A stretch of DNA of 64,000 nucleotides from Dendrolimus kikuchii (GCA_019925095.2 CM034406.1:10667388-10731387), one strand, 5' to 3'. Positions 9,934-19,514 are shown, counted from the stretch's first letter. Notes: generated by a model not told the origin, from the letters alone. Made by a program: numbers and translations.

Positions 9934-10028
9934 TCAATTTAAATCTGTATAGAAAGTTTGCATACTTGGTTAAAATATTTATTTCAAAGTCGTCTATTAC
10001 TTTGATGCAGTTTATGAGTCCGTCAGTG
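9934..10028. repeat. right terminal inverted repeat of the Tc1-type element
   Basis: Inverted partner of 8351-8445. The tip reads CACTGACGGACTC on the minus strand, a CAC-type end closer to the usual Tc1 CAGT/CACT terminus than the left end. Confidence 0.8.
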
Positions 10029-10334
10029 TAGATAGGTTGATAACAATTTCGATTATTAAAATAAACAAACACAAAAATATATAGGTATTTATAATACAAT
10101 ATTCTTAGATAAAACAGTATTTTTAATATATAAAGTGATATCGTCTTGGATATAATCTCAATATAACGACTGAATTAACGGCCGAATACTGAAATGTCTC
10201 TCAAATCCGGCACTCAGTTGAAGCCCTCCTAAATTTAGACATCTCCCAAATGTAAATGGTATACAAAATCGGTAGTTATTTGAGCGCGTGATTAGGTAAG
10301 CAACCGTCAACTTTTTACAATATGTTGCCATATT

Positions 10335-11401
10335 AATATTTTCTTAAGTTTTCGCGACTTGTATACATAATAAAACTACGTTTTAACGGGTTTAAGCGCG
10401 GTAATTTTATTTGATTTTGGTTTTTCCGACGTTTCGGCCACTTTTCAGTGGCCGTGATCACGGAAGACAAAGATGTCAAGTGTCAACGAGTATTGTTAAA
10501 GTTTTATTTAGCCTACCGCCAACTTATTAATTTTAATTATTTAATTTTTAATTTTGTTTATGGTTATTATTTAATCTATGGGAGCCTAATCTAATTTACT
10601 ACCGCTTCGCAACATGTTATGGCTTGAAGAGAAGAAGCGGCGCAAGAAACTCTTCAGCAAACATGCCTAGCTCTAATAATTTTATATAATATTAAAATGG
10701 GTGGAAGGAAAAATAAAAGTAATTATCAGTCAAGTTGGTTTGTGTTCCGTTGTACGCAGAAAGAGCTCACAGTGTCTTGAGGTCTGGCAGCTGGTTTTTG
10801 CTGGGTTTGGGTCTTAATAGTTTTGATAATTGGATCCCAAACAGGTGGTACTTGCCAACCATCTTCTCTATTGAAATTTGGGTGTTTTTTGATTTCAATA
10901 GCCTCACGCATCATTCTAGGTATGAAACGATTCTCTTTCGCGAGGATTTGTGGGTTATCGAATCTGATGTAGTGGTTGGGTTTATCCAGCGTGTGTTCAC
11001 TGATCGCAGACTTCGTAGACCTTGTGTGTTTCATGTCAGCAATGTGTTCTTTTACTCGTGTTTTTATGCTCCTCTTTGTTTGCCCAATGTATGACAATCC
11101 ACACTCACAATCAAGCTTGTAAACCCCTGCATCCTGGAGTGGGATATTGCATTTCACAGGTCTCAGAAATTGGGTAATCTTTTTCTGCGGCTTGAAATAT
11201 GTTTTGATTGAAGCTCGCCTGAGGATGTGACCAATTCTGTCTGTGACCCCCTTGATGTAGGGTAGGGTAGCAGGGCACCGCTCAACTGAAGGTGGCTTGG
11301 GGCCTTTGTGACGTTGGTGTGGAGTCTGGTGTGGAGAAACGTCGGAAAAACCAAAATCAAATAAAATTACCACGCTTAAAACCGTTAAAACGTAGTTTTA
11401 T
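10335..11401 (-). mobile_element. PLE copy 4, 5'-truncated, with 14-bp target duplication
   Basis: Flanked by a perfect 14-bp direct repeat TATGTTGCCATATT (10321-10334 and 11402-11415). The left side holds the family tail and one full arm (about 10335-10560), then a 3' untranslated region with CGCTTCGCAACATGTTATGG and GAAGAAGCGGCGCAAGAAAC. The endonuclease lies on the minus strand, and an inverted arm remnant (about 11335-11401) closes the right end. The reverse transcriptase is missing, so this is a 5'-truncated retrocopy. The orientation of the tail agrees with the endonuclease strand in copies 1 and 4. Confidence 0.9.
10726..11373 (-). CDS. PLE C-terminal region with GIY-YIG endonuclease, open frame, no RT
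   Basis: A 215-codon frame. The first ~12 residues translate the terminal arm, and PLE homology begins near residue 20. Residues 36-70 (TLPYIKGVTDRIGHILRRAS) are the conserved linker after the PLE reverse transcriptase. The GIY-YIG nuclease occupies about 83-185: GVY at 83-85, YIG at 95-97, the Arg of TRVKEH at 106, and Glu in MMREAIEIKKHPNFNREDG at 157. A Cys pair (89, 91) sits between the two motif halves, as in PLE endonucleases. The catalytic residues look intact. The protein has no reverse transcriptase, no family-like start codon (the frame opens with GTG) and no promoter of its own. It is therefore probably a truncated relic that happens to remain open. The stop is at 10726-10728. Confidence 0.8.
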   Translation of the reverse strand: MVILFDFGFSDVSPHQTPHQRHKGPKPPSVERCPATLPYIKGVTDRIGHILRRASIKTYFKPQKKITQFLRPVKCNIPLQDAGVYKLDCECGLSYIGQTKRSIKTRVKEHIADMKHTRSTKSAISEHTLDKPNHYIRFDNPQILAKENRFIPRMMREAIEIKKHPNFNREDGWQVPPVWDPIIKTIKTQTQQKPAARPQDTVSSFCVQRNTNQLD

Positions 11402-11622
11402 TATGTTGCCATATTGTAAAAATTACTTGAAAAATTGTGTTCTTAGTTACTGAACTGATTTATCTTATGTTACTTTACGTTACACGTAGATTTGTTTTAC
11501 TAGGTAGAATGGTTAAGGTTAAAAAGTATACTGAAAAATATAACAGCATAACTACATTTCTGTTTAAAAAAGATTATGAAAGTTTATTTTATGTTATTCC
11601 ATTGTTTAACATGTAATACTAA

Positions 11623-11828
11623 GGGCCGCTTGCATAACGATCGCCTTTAAATAAAATTAGGTAATCATATTAAACTGCCTAAATACGTTTTACACAAAAC
11701 GTATTGACAGTTCTTTAAAAGTATTTAGCGGCATATTTTGCGTTGTGCAAGACGTTAATTGTATTTAAGGGTGTTAAATACGTTATGTGTTTCTTAAAAA
11801 AAATTAAGCAACCTTATGCAAGCCGTCC
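11623..11828. mobile_element. short TTAA-type MITE, palindromic copy
   Basis: Ends GGGCCGCTTGCATAACG (left) and, on the other strand, GGACGGCTTGCATAAGG. The interior halves are also inverted copies (CTAAATACGTTTTACAC / AAACGTATT). The flanks are CTAA and TAAA, apparently a decayed TTAA. A longer relative with clean TTAA flanks lies at 45979-46676. Confidence 0.7.
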
Positions 11829-11998
11829 TAAAAGTATTAATACTAAACTATAATGATTGGTTATTCCTAGAATGGAACGTGTCGCTTTAGTGATATTTGA
11901 CAATTGCGGATATTTATAAAGTTTGTAAACATTTCTTACATTTCGAAAACAGTGTACAATGTACTAAGTTTATTAATAAAATCACCAAACAAAGAAAT

Positions 11999-12100
11999 AT
12001 GGAAGAGAAAAAGAAACGTGGAAGTAATTATACAACGTCTGAAAAGGACTTAGAACTTTTATCCGTACAGGCACGGAGAAAGAATACAATTGTATTTTAA
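11999..12100 (+). pseudogene. possible Myb/SANT-like (zeste-type) domain fragment
   Basis: The ATG at 11999 gives MEEKKKRGSNYTTSEKDLEL and stops at 12098-12100. The KRGxNYTxxEKxxLL pattern resembles the first helix of the Myb/SANT-like domain found in zeste-type proteins and in the second protein of Harbinger elements. A second tiny frame follows at once (12102-12188, DKFIKEKHEVLTELAQYNAV). No core domain follows. A retro-processed or transposon-borne fragment is most likely; this is weak support. Confidence 0.35.
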
Positions 12101-12293
12101 AATGGATAAATTCATTAAAGAAAAACACGAAGTTTTGACCGAATTAGCACAATATAATGCTGTATTATATGATGCATCGGACAAATAGTATACAAACAGT
12201 TTCATATGCATAAAATACGGGTAAAATATGTGAAACTTTGGATACTCCTGGAACTTCTGGAAGGTCGTTATTTTAAAAATAAGAACTTATACT

Positions 12294-12398
12294 AGAATCC
12301 CTATTAATATTATAAATGCGAAAGTAACTCTGGTCTGTCTGTTCCGTTTCCACGGAAAAACTACTGGACCCATTTGGCTGAAACTCAGTACACACACA

Positions 12399-12484
<86 letters not shown>

Positions 12485-12720
12485 CAATGCCGAGGATGAA
12501 CATAGGATACTTTTTATCCGGAAAAATGGGATAGTTTCCGGAATAAAATATATTTGTTTCTCTGCTTTTACGGAAAAATTAATGAACCGATCTGGCTGAA
12601 ATTCGGTATATATTATGTGTAAATTTAATATCGAGGTTGGACAAGGGATACCTTTTATTCCGGATTATAGGATAGATTTATGTAAAGGTTATCCCGGAAA
12701 ATATGATAGGTTTTTTATTT
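12294..12720. mobile_element. Helitron-like non-autonomous repeat with microsatellites
   Basis: Contains the widespread insect repeat text ATTATAAATGCGAAAGTAAC, a target-like GGCTGAAAC(T)TCAGTA, a CA run (12390-12434) followed by a TA run (12436-12480), then repeated GGATACTTTTTATCCGG. Boundaries not defined. Confidence 0.45.
12390..12480. repeat. compound (CA)n(TA)n microsatellite
   Basis: A CA run passes directly into a TA run. The frames crossing it on the minus strand (YIYIYI…VCVCVC) are artefacts. Confidence 0.95.
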
Positions 12721-12737
12721 ATGGTTCGCTATTTTCG

Positions 12738-12890
12738 TCATTTGTTTATTTTGGTCGTTTAAGTAGTTTTGGTCAGTTCGGTAGTTTTGGTAGTTTCGAT
12801 AGTTTTGGTAGTTTCGGTAGTTTTGATAGTTTTGTTAGTTGTGGTAGTTTTTGTAATTTTGATAGTTGTGGTAGTTTCGGTCGTTTATGT
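12738..12890. repeat. 9-bp minisatellite (GGTAGTTTY)n
   Basis: Units of GGTAGTTTT / GGTAGTTTC with variants (GATAGTTTT, GGTCAGTTC) repeat about 15 times. In one frame this reads as a GSF/DSF repeat peptide within an open frame at 12615-12926, but the lack of a plausible start context and the AT flanks argue against a gene. Confidence 0.85.
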
Positions 12891-13629
12891 AGTTTACAGA
12901 TAGATAGACGGGAGATATATAATTAAAACTAGAACGGGTTAGAATAGGGAATAAAAAATTGTGTGGGAGACCAATCAATGTCTGTTTGAATACCGAAAAT
13001 GGATATAGATACTTTTCATTCCGAGTGATGGGATAGTTTGCGATATAAAATGAAGTCAATCTTCCGAGGGCAAATAGCACCAACATAAAAATAGAATACA
13101 TTGTAGCCTGTATTAACGCTAGCTCTTTAAACAAGCGGTACGCACTACAGTTTGACCCGTGGCTCAGCCGGCGGGGTAAACTCTAGTACTATAGGTATAT
13201 AATTTCAAGTTTCTGATTGCGTATTTAAAGAGAAAACGTAAATAAAATACTAGTAAATCTTAATTCTTCAACTGTTTGTTTTTGTTCAAAATTTATGTAA
13301 TAACTTTAAAATTTTTACATGTATTTCGATGCCTGAAATATTTTTCTCAAGTGTTCCAAGAAAGTGTTTGAAAAATATAAAAATTCAAGCAAGCACGTGA
13401 CTTGTATGCTAAAGTGTTTGAGAAATATTTTTAGTCCAAGAAAATATTTTTTCTTGCGACAATCTTCGAGGTAAGAGGGAAGGAAAATGAATTTAATATA
13501 AGGGTGGGGTACCTACCGCTATCATTCATAAATCGTGCGCTCTTTTACTAGTCTACAGATAGCTTTATTGCGATGTAACTCAATATTACATTGTGATTAT
13601 AAAAAGTTATGTTGTTGTCGGAAAATATC

Positions 13630-13836
13630 ATATCTTAATATATATAAATTACGTGTCACGTTGTTTGTCCGCGATGGACTTCTAAACTACTTGATCGATT
13701 TTAATCAAATTTGCACACCTTGTGCAGTTTGATCCGACTTGAAAGATAGGATACATTTGGACCCGGTAGGTGGCGCTGGAATCGGGTTCTAAATTTTATT
13801 TCTTCAGGGCAGAACAACGTCTGCCGAGACAGCTAG
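13630..13836 (+). mobile_element. Helitron-like element, type 2 3' end
   Basis: Text typical of this repeat (GTCCGCGATGGACTTCTAAA, GATTTTAATCAAATTTGCAC, GGTAGGTGGCGCTGGAATCG) ends in CGTCTGCCGAGACAG then CTAG at 13833-13836. The same ending appears inverted at 16404 and 21624. Confidence 0.55.
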
Positions 13837-14131
13837 TTTATTATATAAAATAGTTAAGTCAAGGGTATATCAACGTTCGCATAATAAAAGGTGGGTTCTT
13901 GGTTACGTAAATATAAAAAATAATATTTAACTGAAAATACTCCATATCTCAGAAACTATTTAATGAATGTGGTTCACACAATTTTTTTGAAAGCGTTTTA
14001 AATTTTGATATCTCTGAAAGAGGTAAAAAATACTTTCTATCCAGTGTAGTGAATTAAAACTAACAAGGAACTTAAAAATAAACTACATTACGAACAAAAA
14101 CTTAGAAATTAAATACTATTATAAACATAGT

Positions 14132-14263
14132 CGTGGAAGGCCACGACACACCTTCCATGATCAAATTGATCGTGTACTAGCAAAAGGTGATGTCAGGAGC
14201 ATTAAGAACAGACCAGCGTGCATGACAAGAGTTATGAATGTCAAAGAAGTGAGGTGTGTAAGA
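14132..14263 (+). pseudogene. non-LTR retrotransposon C-terminal fragment (RGRP type)
   Basis: An open 44-codon stretch, RGRPRHTFHDQIDRVLAKGD then RSIKNRPACMTRVMNVKEV. The RGRPRxxFxDQI…NRxACMxxxMNVxE pattern is the tail that follows the reverse transcriptase in several insect LINEs. The clade is not resolvable from this length. It is truncated on both sides. Confidence 0.55.
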
Positions 14264-14347
14264 ATAAGCCGGAATGGCGCTCTGTTGTTCGTGCCTACCC
14301 TGCAAGGGAATTGGCGTGAAGTTATGTATGTATAAACATATATACAA

Positions 14348-14500
14348 GTAAAAGATGTAGTCCAGATCGTTGTCGGTGGGGAGCGTTCCCAAAATGCTGG
14401 CCGCATTTCTCCGTTGTATGGCAATACTGATCCGTTGCCCTAAATATAGGCCAGCCCTTTGGTCACGCGAGACTTCTTTCAATCGCCTTGAAAGGTCTCC
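14348..14500 (-). pseudogene. non-LTR retrotransposon RT C-terminus (AIQRxNAAS type)
   Basis: The minus-strand frame has GDLSRRLKEVSRDQRAGLYL followed by GQRISIAIQRRNAASILGTL and LDYIFYLYI. The same C-terminus is found decayed at 3668-3761 and 24795-24935, and short but clean at 25258-25341. The larger frame around it (14177-14647) extends into non-homologous flanks. A 5'-truncated LINE remnant. Confidence 0.6.
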
Positions 14501-14659
14501 GATAATTGATATCTTAATTTTTTCTGATATTTCCACTTCACAGTTCAAATTTGGAAAAAGGTTATACTTGTATGATTTAAATAAAAAAATATAAAAGAAC
14601 ATATATACGATTTTTCTAAGCTTGCCTAATGTTATTAGACAGATCAACCAAATAGTATT

Positions 14660-14780
14660 ACTTTGGTTGAAAGGTACGGACCTGAAAGCATACAGTAATT
14701 CAATGAAATGAATGATTCAAGTTTAAATTTCTATGGACTACTTTGGCTGCTATGACTGCTTCATCCAAATTTATTCTTTT
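14660..14780. repeat. retroposon 3' untranslated fragment
   Basis: GAAAGGTACGGACCTGAAAG … AATGAATGATTCAAG … CTACTTTGGCTGC … TTCATCCAAAT parallels 35690-35800 within the (TGAA)n-tailed family at 35486. Confidence 0.45.
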
Positions 14781-15514
14781 TTATGCGATTTCATTACATA
14801 ACTGCAGCGTATTTTATGTACCTACCTGTATAATTTTGTCCATATAAAAACTATGTTTTTAAGATAAGTGGTTATATTATACTACATGACTAGACAAACA
14901 ACTTGTATGGTAAACTTATAAGGATTTTTTTAAAATGATTGTATAGGGACCATAGTGTTTATAGGTACAAAAAAGTATAGTAAAAATTACCTAAAATCTG
15001 ATAATTACTTCATGGTATCGAATTGCTTCGGATATAATAACAAATTCAATTGTTTTTGTTTCATTATGAAATTAAATTAGATACACATTTCACTGAACTA
15101 ACTACGTAGGATTATTTCAAAGTATTCCCGTGTTTATAACAGTGGCTCGGTGCGTATTCTTTACGGTAATTGTAACTTGGATGTAGCTAGTTGCGGTTTA
15201 GTAGAATAGTTTATTGGGGAGTTTGAATATTTAGTGACGTTTAGGAGTCGTAACTCCCTGTAGTATGCGGTGTCCTTATTTCGTTATCTCTGAGAACTTA
15301 TTATTCATATTAATATCTATATACCTACTGTTAATAAAATTTATTCCAAACAACGCAACTTCGTAATGTACTATTGTAATATTTGCGGGTAGTTGTGTTT
15401 AGTAATTGGATATGAAAGCGAGCGTGCATGGTGACGAAATATCATTCTCACTTTGAATGTGGTCAGATGCACATGTCATAGTAGCTTTCTGTGGTAGCAA
15501 ATTATTGTGCGAGA
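14781..15514. other. unassigned stretch
   Basis: No supported feature. Confidence 0.35.
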
Positions 15515-15516
15515 CT

Positions 15517-15551
15517 TATAACTTATAGTTTACTATTAACTATAAGTTATA
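15517..15551. repeat. perfect 14-bp hairpin, 7-nt loop
   Basis: TATAACTTATAGTT (15517-15530) pairs perfectly with 15538-15551 around the loop TACTATT. Confidence 0.85.
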
Positions 15552-15714
15552 GTTAGATTTAAATCAGCATTCTTTGTTTGGAAGTTAAATAAAACAGTTT
15601 TCGGAGTTTTTAGTGTTTAATACATACCGCACTAACACTAGGTAGATATATAAGTATACGTATTGTCTACGGAGAGACTCCGCATCTCCCTGTGTATTTT
15701 AACGTCTGTACAAT

Positions 15715-16001
15715 GGGGAGTGTTCCGAGGAACTGTATGAACTGGTGCCAACGCCACATCTTCACCACCGCATCGCTCGCTACCGGCAGGATGTTCACCC
15801 TCATTTCCTTGACCTACTACGCTCAACTACGCAACAGTTCTCTAGAACGTTTATTCCGCGTACGATACGATTTGTAGGGCACTTCACGCCGAGGTTTTCC
15901 CTCTGCGCTACGACATGGGATCATTTAAGAAAGCCTTTATCACATTTCTTCGAGGCGTTTGCAGCTCCCCTGGTTTTGCAGACGTCCACAGACATCGGTG
16001 A
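15715..16001 (+). pseudogene. jockey-like LINE reverse transcriptase C-terminus
   Basis: Starts GECSEELYELVPTPHLHHRI, continues ARYRQDVHPHFLDLLRSTTQ and QFSRTFIPRT, then shifts frame to FPLRYDMGSFKKAFITFLRG with stop TGA at 15999-16001. This is the common C-terminal tail of lepidopteran jockey-type elements (…HHRxARxRxxxHPxxLD…FxxRTxxxWNxLPxxxFPxxYDMGxFKxxxxxFLxG). One net frameshift and a 5' truncation. The untranslated tail after the stop (16002-16056) contains GACATCGGTGACCACTTTCT and GCGGGCCGTTTGTCTG, the same 3' end carried by retroposon family A. Confidence 0.75.
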
Positions 16002-16403
16002 CCACTTTCTACCAAGCGGGCCGTTTGTCTGTTGACAGATTATATCAATAATAAAAACATATGAAAGTGACTATGACCAGATGGCTGTTACAAGGCTTTT
16101 ATACCATTTAAAATAGGTGCTGTAACTTAAATTCATTTATATTGAAGAGTTTAAAGTTTCTTTATATCAAGTTACAATATTTATTTTAATGATATTAAGT
16201 AAGAAAGGATTTGTTTGGGATGGCTATGGAATCTGTTTTATATAATTAAAAATAACTGTTGAAATTTGAGTTTCTTTGTTGTGGGTTTGAATTTTAATCA
16301 ATTCTTTTTAAATGAAATTTTATACATGGAGTGCAGTAATGCACACAATTTTTATTTGAAATCATTCAAGATTCTACATATCTGTTGTATGCTTTATATA
16401 TAA

Positions 16404-16700
16404 CTAGCAGTCCTGGCAGACGTTGACCTGAACTGAAAAAATAAAAATCTAGGACCCGATTCTAGTGCCTTCCACCGGTTCCAATTGTGAATCTAAACCA
16501 TCCGGGGACCTACTCAAACACACAATAACAAATTCACCAAAATCGGTCAAGGCGATTAGGAGGATCCTAGAACTCTATCCTAGCGGCACCTACCGGTTCC
16601 AATTGTACGTATGAGCCATCCGGGGATCCAATCAAACACACACAAAAAAAGTCATCAAAATCGGTAAAGTTGTTCTCGACATACATTTTTATTTATATAG
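16404..16700 (-). mobile_element. Helitron-like element, type 2, with internal tandem units
   Basis: CTAG at 16404-16407 is the inverted 3' terminus, next to GTCCTGGCAGACG. Two internal units each carry ACCGGTTCCAATTGT… and GCCATCCGGGGA…CAAACACAC, as in the array at 20650-20876. Confidence 0.55.
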
Positions 16701-16859
16701 ATTATACAGTTTCTAAACACTAAAGCTATGCAAATTTAAATGACCTAATGATGTTGTACAAAGCAAAAACCGTAGTATTGTATGAAAAAAAATAGTTGTA
16801 GTACGCAGAAAAACGTTTTAGGGAACCGTAGCGTAGTAAAGCGCAGTAGTGCAAGTAAA

Positions 16860-16965
16860 TAAAGATGAACTACCCACCAACGGCGAGCGATGCGGTGGTA
16901 AAAGTAGGCGATGGCACTAGATCCAACGATACATTGGAATACTCCCCGTTGTTATAGTTTTACCG
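16860..16965 (-). pseudogene. jockey-like LINE C-terminal fragment
   Basis: The reverse complement reads GEYSNVSLDLVPSP then ACCACCGCATCGCTCGC, matching the GECSEELYELVPTPHLHHRI region at 15715 with decay. About 0.9 kb from that copy and in the opposite orientation. Confidence 0.5.
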
Positions 16966-17321
16966 TAGGCTAAGTGATCTCACAACAATAGGTGAGCTCA
17001 TCTTGTTTTGGTTCAATTAGTTGATCCTTCAGATTATACTCGTAGTTATGTAAGTATATGACTCCTCCCCCAGCTACCTGAGTTCCCAGGGAGGTGTAAG
17101 GTGTTTAATTCGATTATCCTTACGTAGGTTTGATAGCAGATACGTTTGCTATTTTAATTTAATGATATTGTTTGTTGTTTTCGGCTTGATATTGAAAGGG
17201 TTTTGTTTGTCTTTAGTAAAGTTAATAGAAAGTTTAAATAAGTGTGAAATTAATTTTGTTTGATTCATTAATAAACTGAAAACGCTTGATTCACCACGTA
17301 GAGTACATTTTTTTAATATTT

Positions 17322-17875
17322 TTGAAGTGATAACTTCTTTTGGGAGGGTAGACCGCTTCGTTACGTAACGCGTTACGGCGCCAGTCTGTCGGGCTTTCTT
17401 TTCTCTCATGCATACGGCAGCGGTAGGCATGCTCCTCCTCTCTCATTCTAACCCACAGCGCTAGCCGTATTTCGTTAATTAGGTTAAATAATGATACTAA
17501 TAATGTACATACACAAAATTCTAATGTACATATTCAAGAATTGTAACTAAGAATAAAATATATTTTATAATCAATAAAAGATTTTATTAATAAATAACCT
17601 TTACCTACATTATCATATTAATATACATAAAATTTAAGTAATAACCTAAGCTTTTCTTACGATAAACAATTTCAATATTAAATAGTTCAACTTAGATTAG
17701 TTTAAGTTATCACTTCTATCGGGCTTCCCGAGACACACGTTTTTTGAAGTGATAACTTCTTATGGGAGGATAAACCGCTTCGTTACATAACGCGTTACGG
17801 CGCCAGTCTGTCTCCTTTCTCTCACGTTAGATTAGTTTAAGTTATCACTTCTGTTGGGCGTCCCGAGACGCACAC
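17322..17875. mobile_element. two adjoining copies of an inverted-repeat element (TGATAACTT ends)
   Basis: Left-end unit GAAGTGATAACTTCTT … ACCGCTTCGTTACGTAACGC at 17324 recurs at 17746. Right-end unit TTAGTTTAAGTTATCACTTC … CCCGAGACACAC at 17692 recurs at 17828. The order left-right-left-right gives one ~415-bp copy (17322-17740) joined to a ~130-bp internally deleted copy (17741-17875). The ends are inverted to each other (AGTGATAACTT / AAGTTATCACT). Superfamily unknown. Confidence 0.65.
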
Positions 17876-17974
17876 TTCACACATCTATTGCAGTCTTATC
17901 GCTCTTAAGCGATCTTTTTCGGACAAGAAAGGTGCCGGATGTAAATAATGATTAAAATATAGTAAAATCGTAGT

Positions 17975-18170
17975 AAGTTAGAGGCTAAGTGGGTTTGGAT
18001 CGCAGCCTGGGAGCACGTATCACTTATGCAGTTTTCTGACCTAATGTTCAAGTTGTTATAATTACCACAGGCTGTGTATCACATAAAATATGTTCATCCG
18101 TGCAGGAACATAAAAGAATACAATTTCTTGCGGCCGCGCGTCCTGTCGTAAGAGGCGACAAATTGCATTG
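17975..18170 (+). mobile_element. mosaic of two SINE-like fragments
   Basis: ACTTATGCAGTTTTCTGACC…ATAATTACCAC (to ~18075) matches the SINE at 59768-60080. From ~18095, TCCGTGCAGGAACATAAAAG…GTCGTAAGAGGCGACAA matches the head of retroposon family A. A junction between two truncated elements. Confidence 0.5.
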
Positions 18171-18800
18171 CAATTGCAGCACATTGCACCTATGCCGACT
18201 GTGAACGATAACGTCGTAATAAGAGATTTAAATCAATATTACTGTTTTATTGTCAAAAAATAGCGAAACTGAGCCTGTGCTGGACGTTTACGGACAAATT
18301 TGTAATAATTATTATTATAGTAATCACACCAGTGCGCTAATTTTATTTTTTAATTGTAATCCTATTTAGTTATTTTAAAATGACTTTATCCGTTTAGTTT
18401 TTCATAATATTGTAGAGTTCATTACAATACAGTATCGGCATCTCCACATTCAAAACATTTTTACAACAAAAATAACTGTAAAACACGTTGATAAATTTTA
18501 TTCCATACTTTAAATACTATAAATTCTCTCACCAGCAGCGAACATTAATCTTTATAATAACTCAGCATTACTGAACTAAATGAATAATGATTGGTACTAC
18601 AGTCAAAAGAGCTTTCATAAACAGAATAGAGGCTGACATCTGCGTGAGTTCACCTAAAAAACAAAAATGACCTACTTTAATACTAACAGATGAAATGTAC
18701 ATTCATTTTATTCACCTGTCACTTCCACGGCTTAGATAATTTAAATAAAAAGAAATGTCTACAGATCCTATATAACATTAGAAGGTTTACATTTATTATC
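18171..18800. other. unassigned stretch
   Basis: No supported feature. Confidence 0.35.
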
Positions 18801-18802
18801 TA

Positions 18803-19280
18803 CTAGTTGATGCCCGCGACTTCGTCCGTGTGGTACTTATTATTCCTTCAATTAAAATTTTATAGATCGCAATACCTTATAATGCTTCTTTATAGACGAC
18901 ATTCAACGTAAACTGATTCCGAATATGGACAAATAAGTTGGTTGGCTGACTTACATAGCAGAAAGCAACATAGAGCTGGCCGTGCGAGATACAGCCGACG
19001 CTGAGGTCCACGCCCGCAACACGCAGCGTCTGCCCTTGTTTTTTAATGTATAAAAAATTGTTTTATTGTATAATGATACCGGCAATATCAATAAGCTGTT
19101 TAAGTAATTAAAGTTTTTTTAACTATGCCACGGGAACTCTATAATTTTTCGGGATGAAAAGTATCCTATATATTGACCAGGGATATAAGCTACCACCATA
19201 CAAAATTTTATTTAAATCGGTCCAGTCGTTTCGGAGATTAGCCCGTAGAAACAGACAGACAAACAGAGAAACAAAAAATA
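18803..19280 (-). mobile_element. Helitron remnant with helicase end
   Basis: On the minus strand it ends GACGAAGTCGCGGGCATCAA then CTAG (inverted at 18803-18806), the same 3' terminus as 3517 and 53344. Just inside lies the C-terminus of the Rep/helicase. The right part (about 19130-19280) carries CGGTCCAGTCGTTTCGGAGA and CAGACAGACAAACAGAG, text shared with non-autonomous copies. The 5' boundary is unclear. Confidence 0.65.
18877..19060 (-). pseudogene. Helitron Rep/Pif1-type helicase, C-terminal fragment
   Basis: Minus-strand translation: QGQTLRVAGVDLSVGCISHG then QLYVAFCYVSQPTNLFVHI and …LNVVYKEAL with stop at 18877-18879. This matches the last conserved block of Pif1-like helicases in Helitrons (KxQGQxLxxxGxxL…CFSHGQLYVAxSRV), with SR of motif VI replaced by CY, and the typical NxVYxEAL end. 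Upstream of QGQT the frame becomes AT-rich and loses homology (YIK, then poly-Phe), so the earlier motifs and the Rep domain are missing. It is a relic. Confidence 0.72.
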
Positions 19281-19289
19281 TGATAAAAT

Positions 19290-19420
19290 CTAAATTAGTT
19301 CTATTTCACTTCTTACATCCCCCTGACTCGGTTTTAGCATTTTTTTCATTGTACAGAAGTTCGACCTCTACAGTTTTATTATATGTAATAAGATTATTTG
19401 GGTGTATATTTATTATCTGC
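19290..19420 (+). repeat. dispersed repeat pair, copy 1
   Basis: CTATTTCACTTCTTACATCC … CTGACTCGGTTTTAGCAT … TTTTCATTGTACAGA recurs at 62430-62545 (CTATTTCACTTCTTACAACT…). Unclassified. Confidence 0.5.
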
Positions 19421-19514
19421 GGTTGTTTGTAAAAATGTCATATGAAATAAATGTCAATGTCATTCTCGGACAAATTTCGGTCATTTTTCCTGCCTACTGT
19501 TTTCCGTGGGACTT

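Larger units (their letters stand above)
8351..10028 (+). mobile_element. complete Tc1-type DNA transposon
   Basis: A 1678-bp element flanked by TA (8349-8350 and 10029-10030). The terminal inverted repeats are about 95 bp each and share TGACGGACTCATAAACTGCA and, further in, AAGTATGCAAACTTT. The outermost three bases differ (AAT left, CAC right), so one end may be degraded. It carries a single intact transposase frame on the plus strand. No stop or frameshift interrupts it, which suggests a recent insertion compared with its decayed neighbours. Confidence 0.88.

Noticed and set aside
10735..11094. 119-codon plus-strand frame
   Set aside because: Antisense shadow of the PLE GIY-YIG frame.
12273..12503. 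Frames with VCVCVC/IYIYIY
   Set aside because: Artefacts of the CA/TA microsatellite.
12738..12890. CRISPR-like array or repeat-protein gene
   Set aside because: 9-bp units with no spacers in eukaryotic DNA; a minisatellite.
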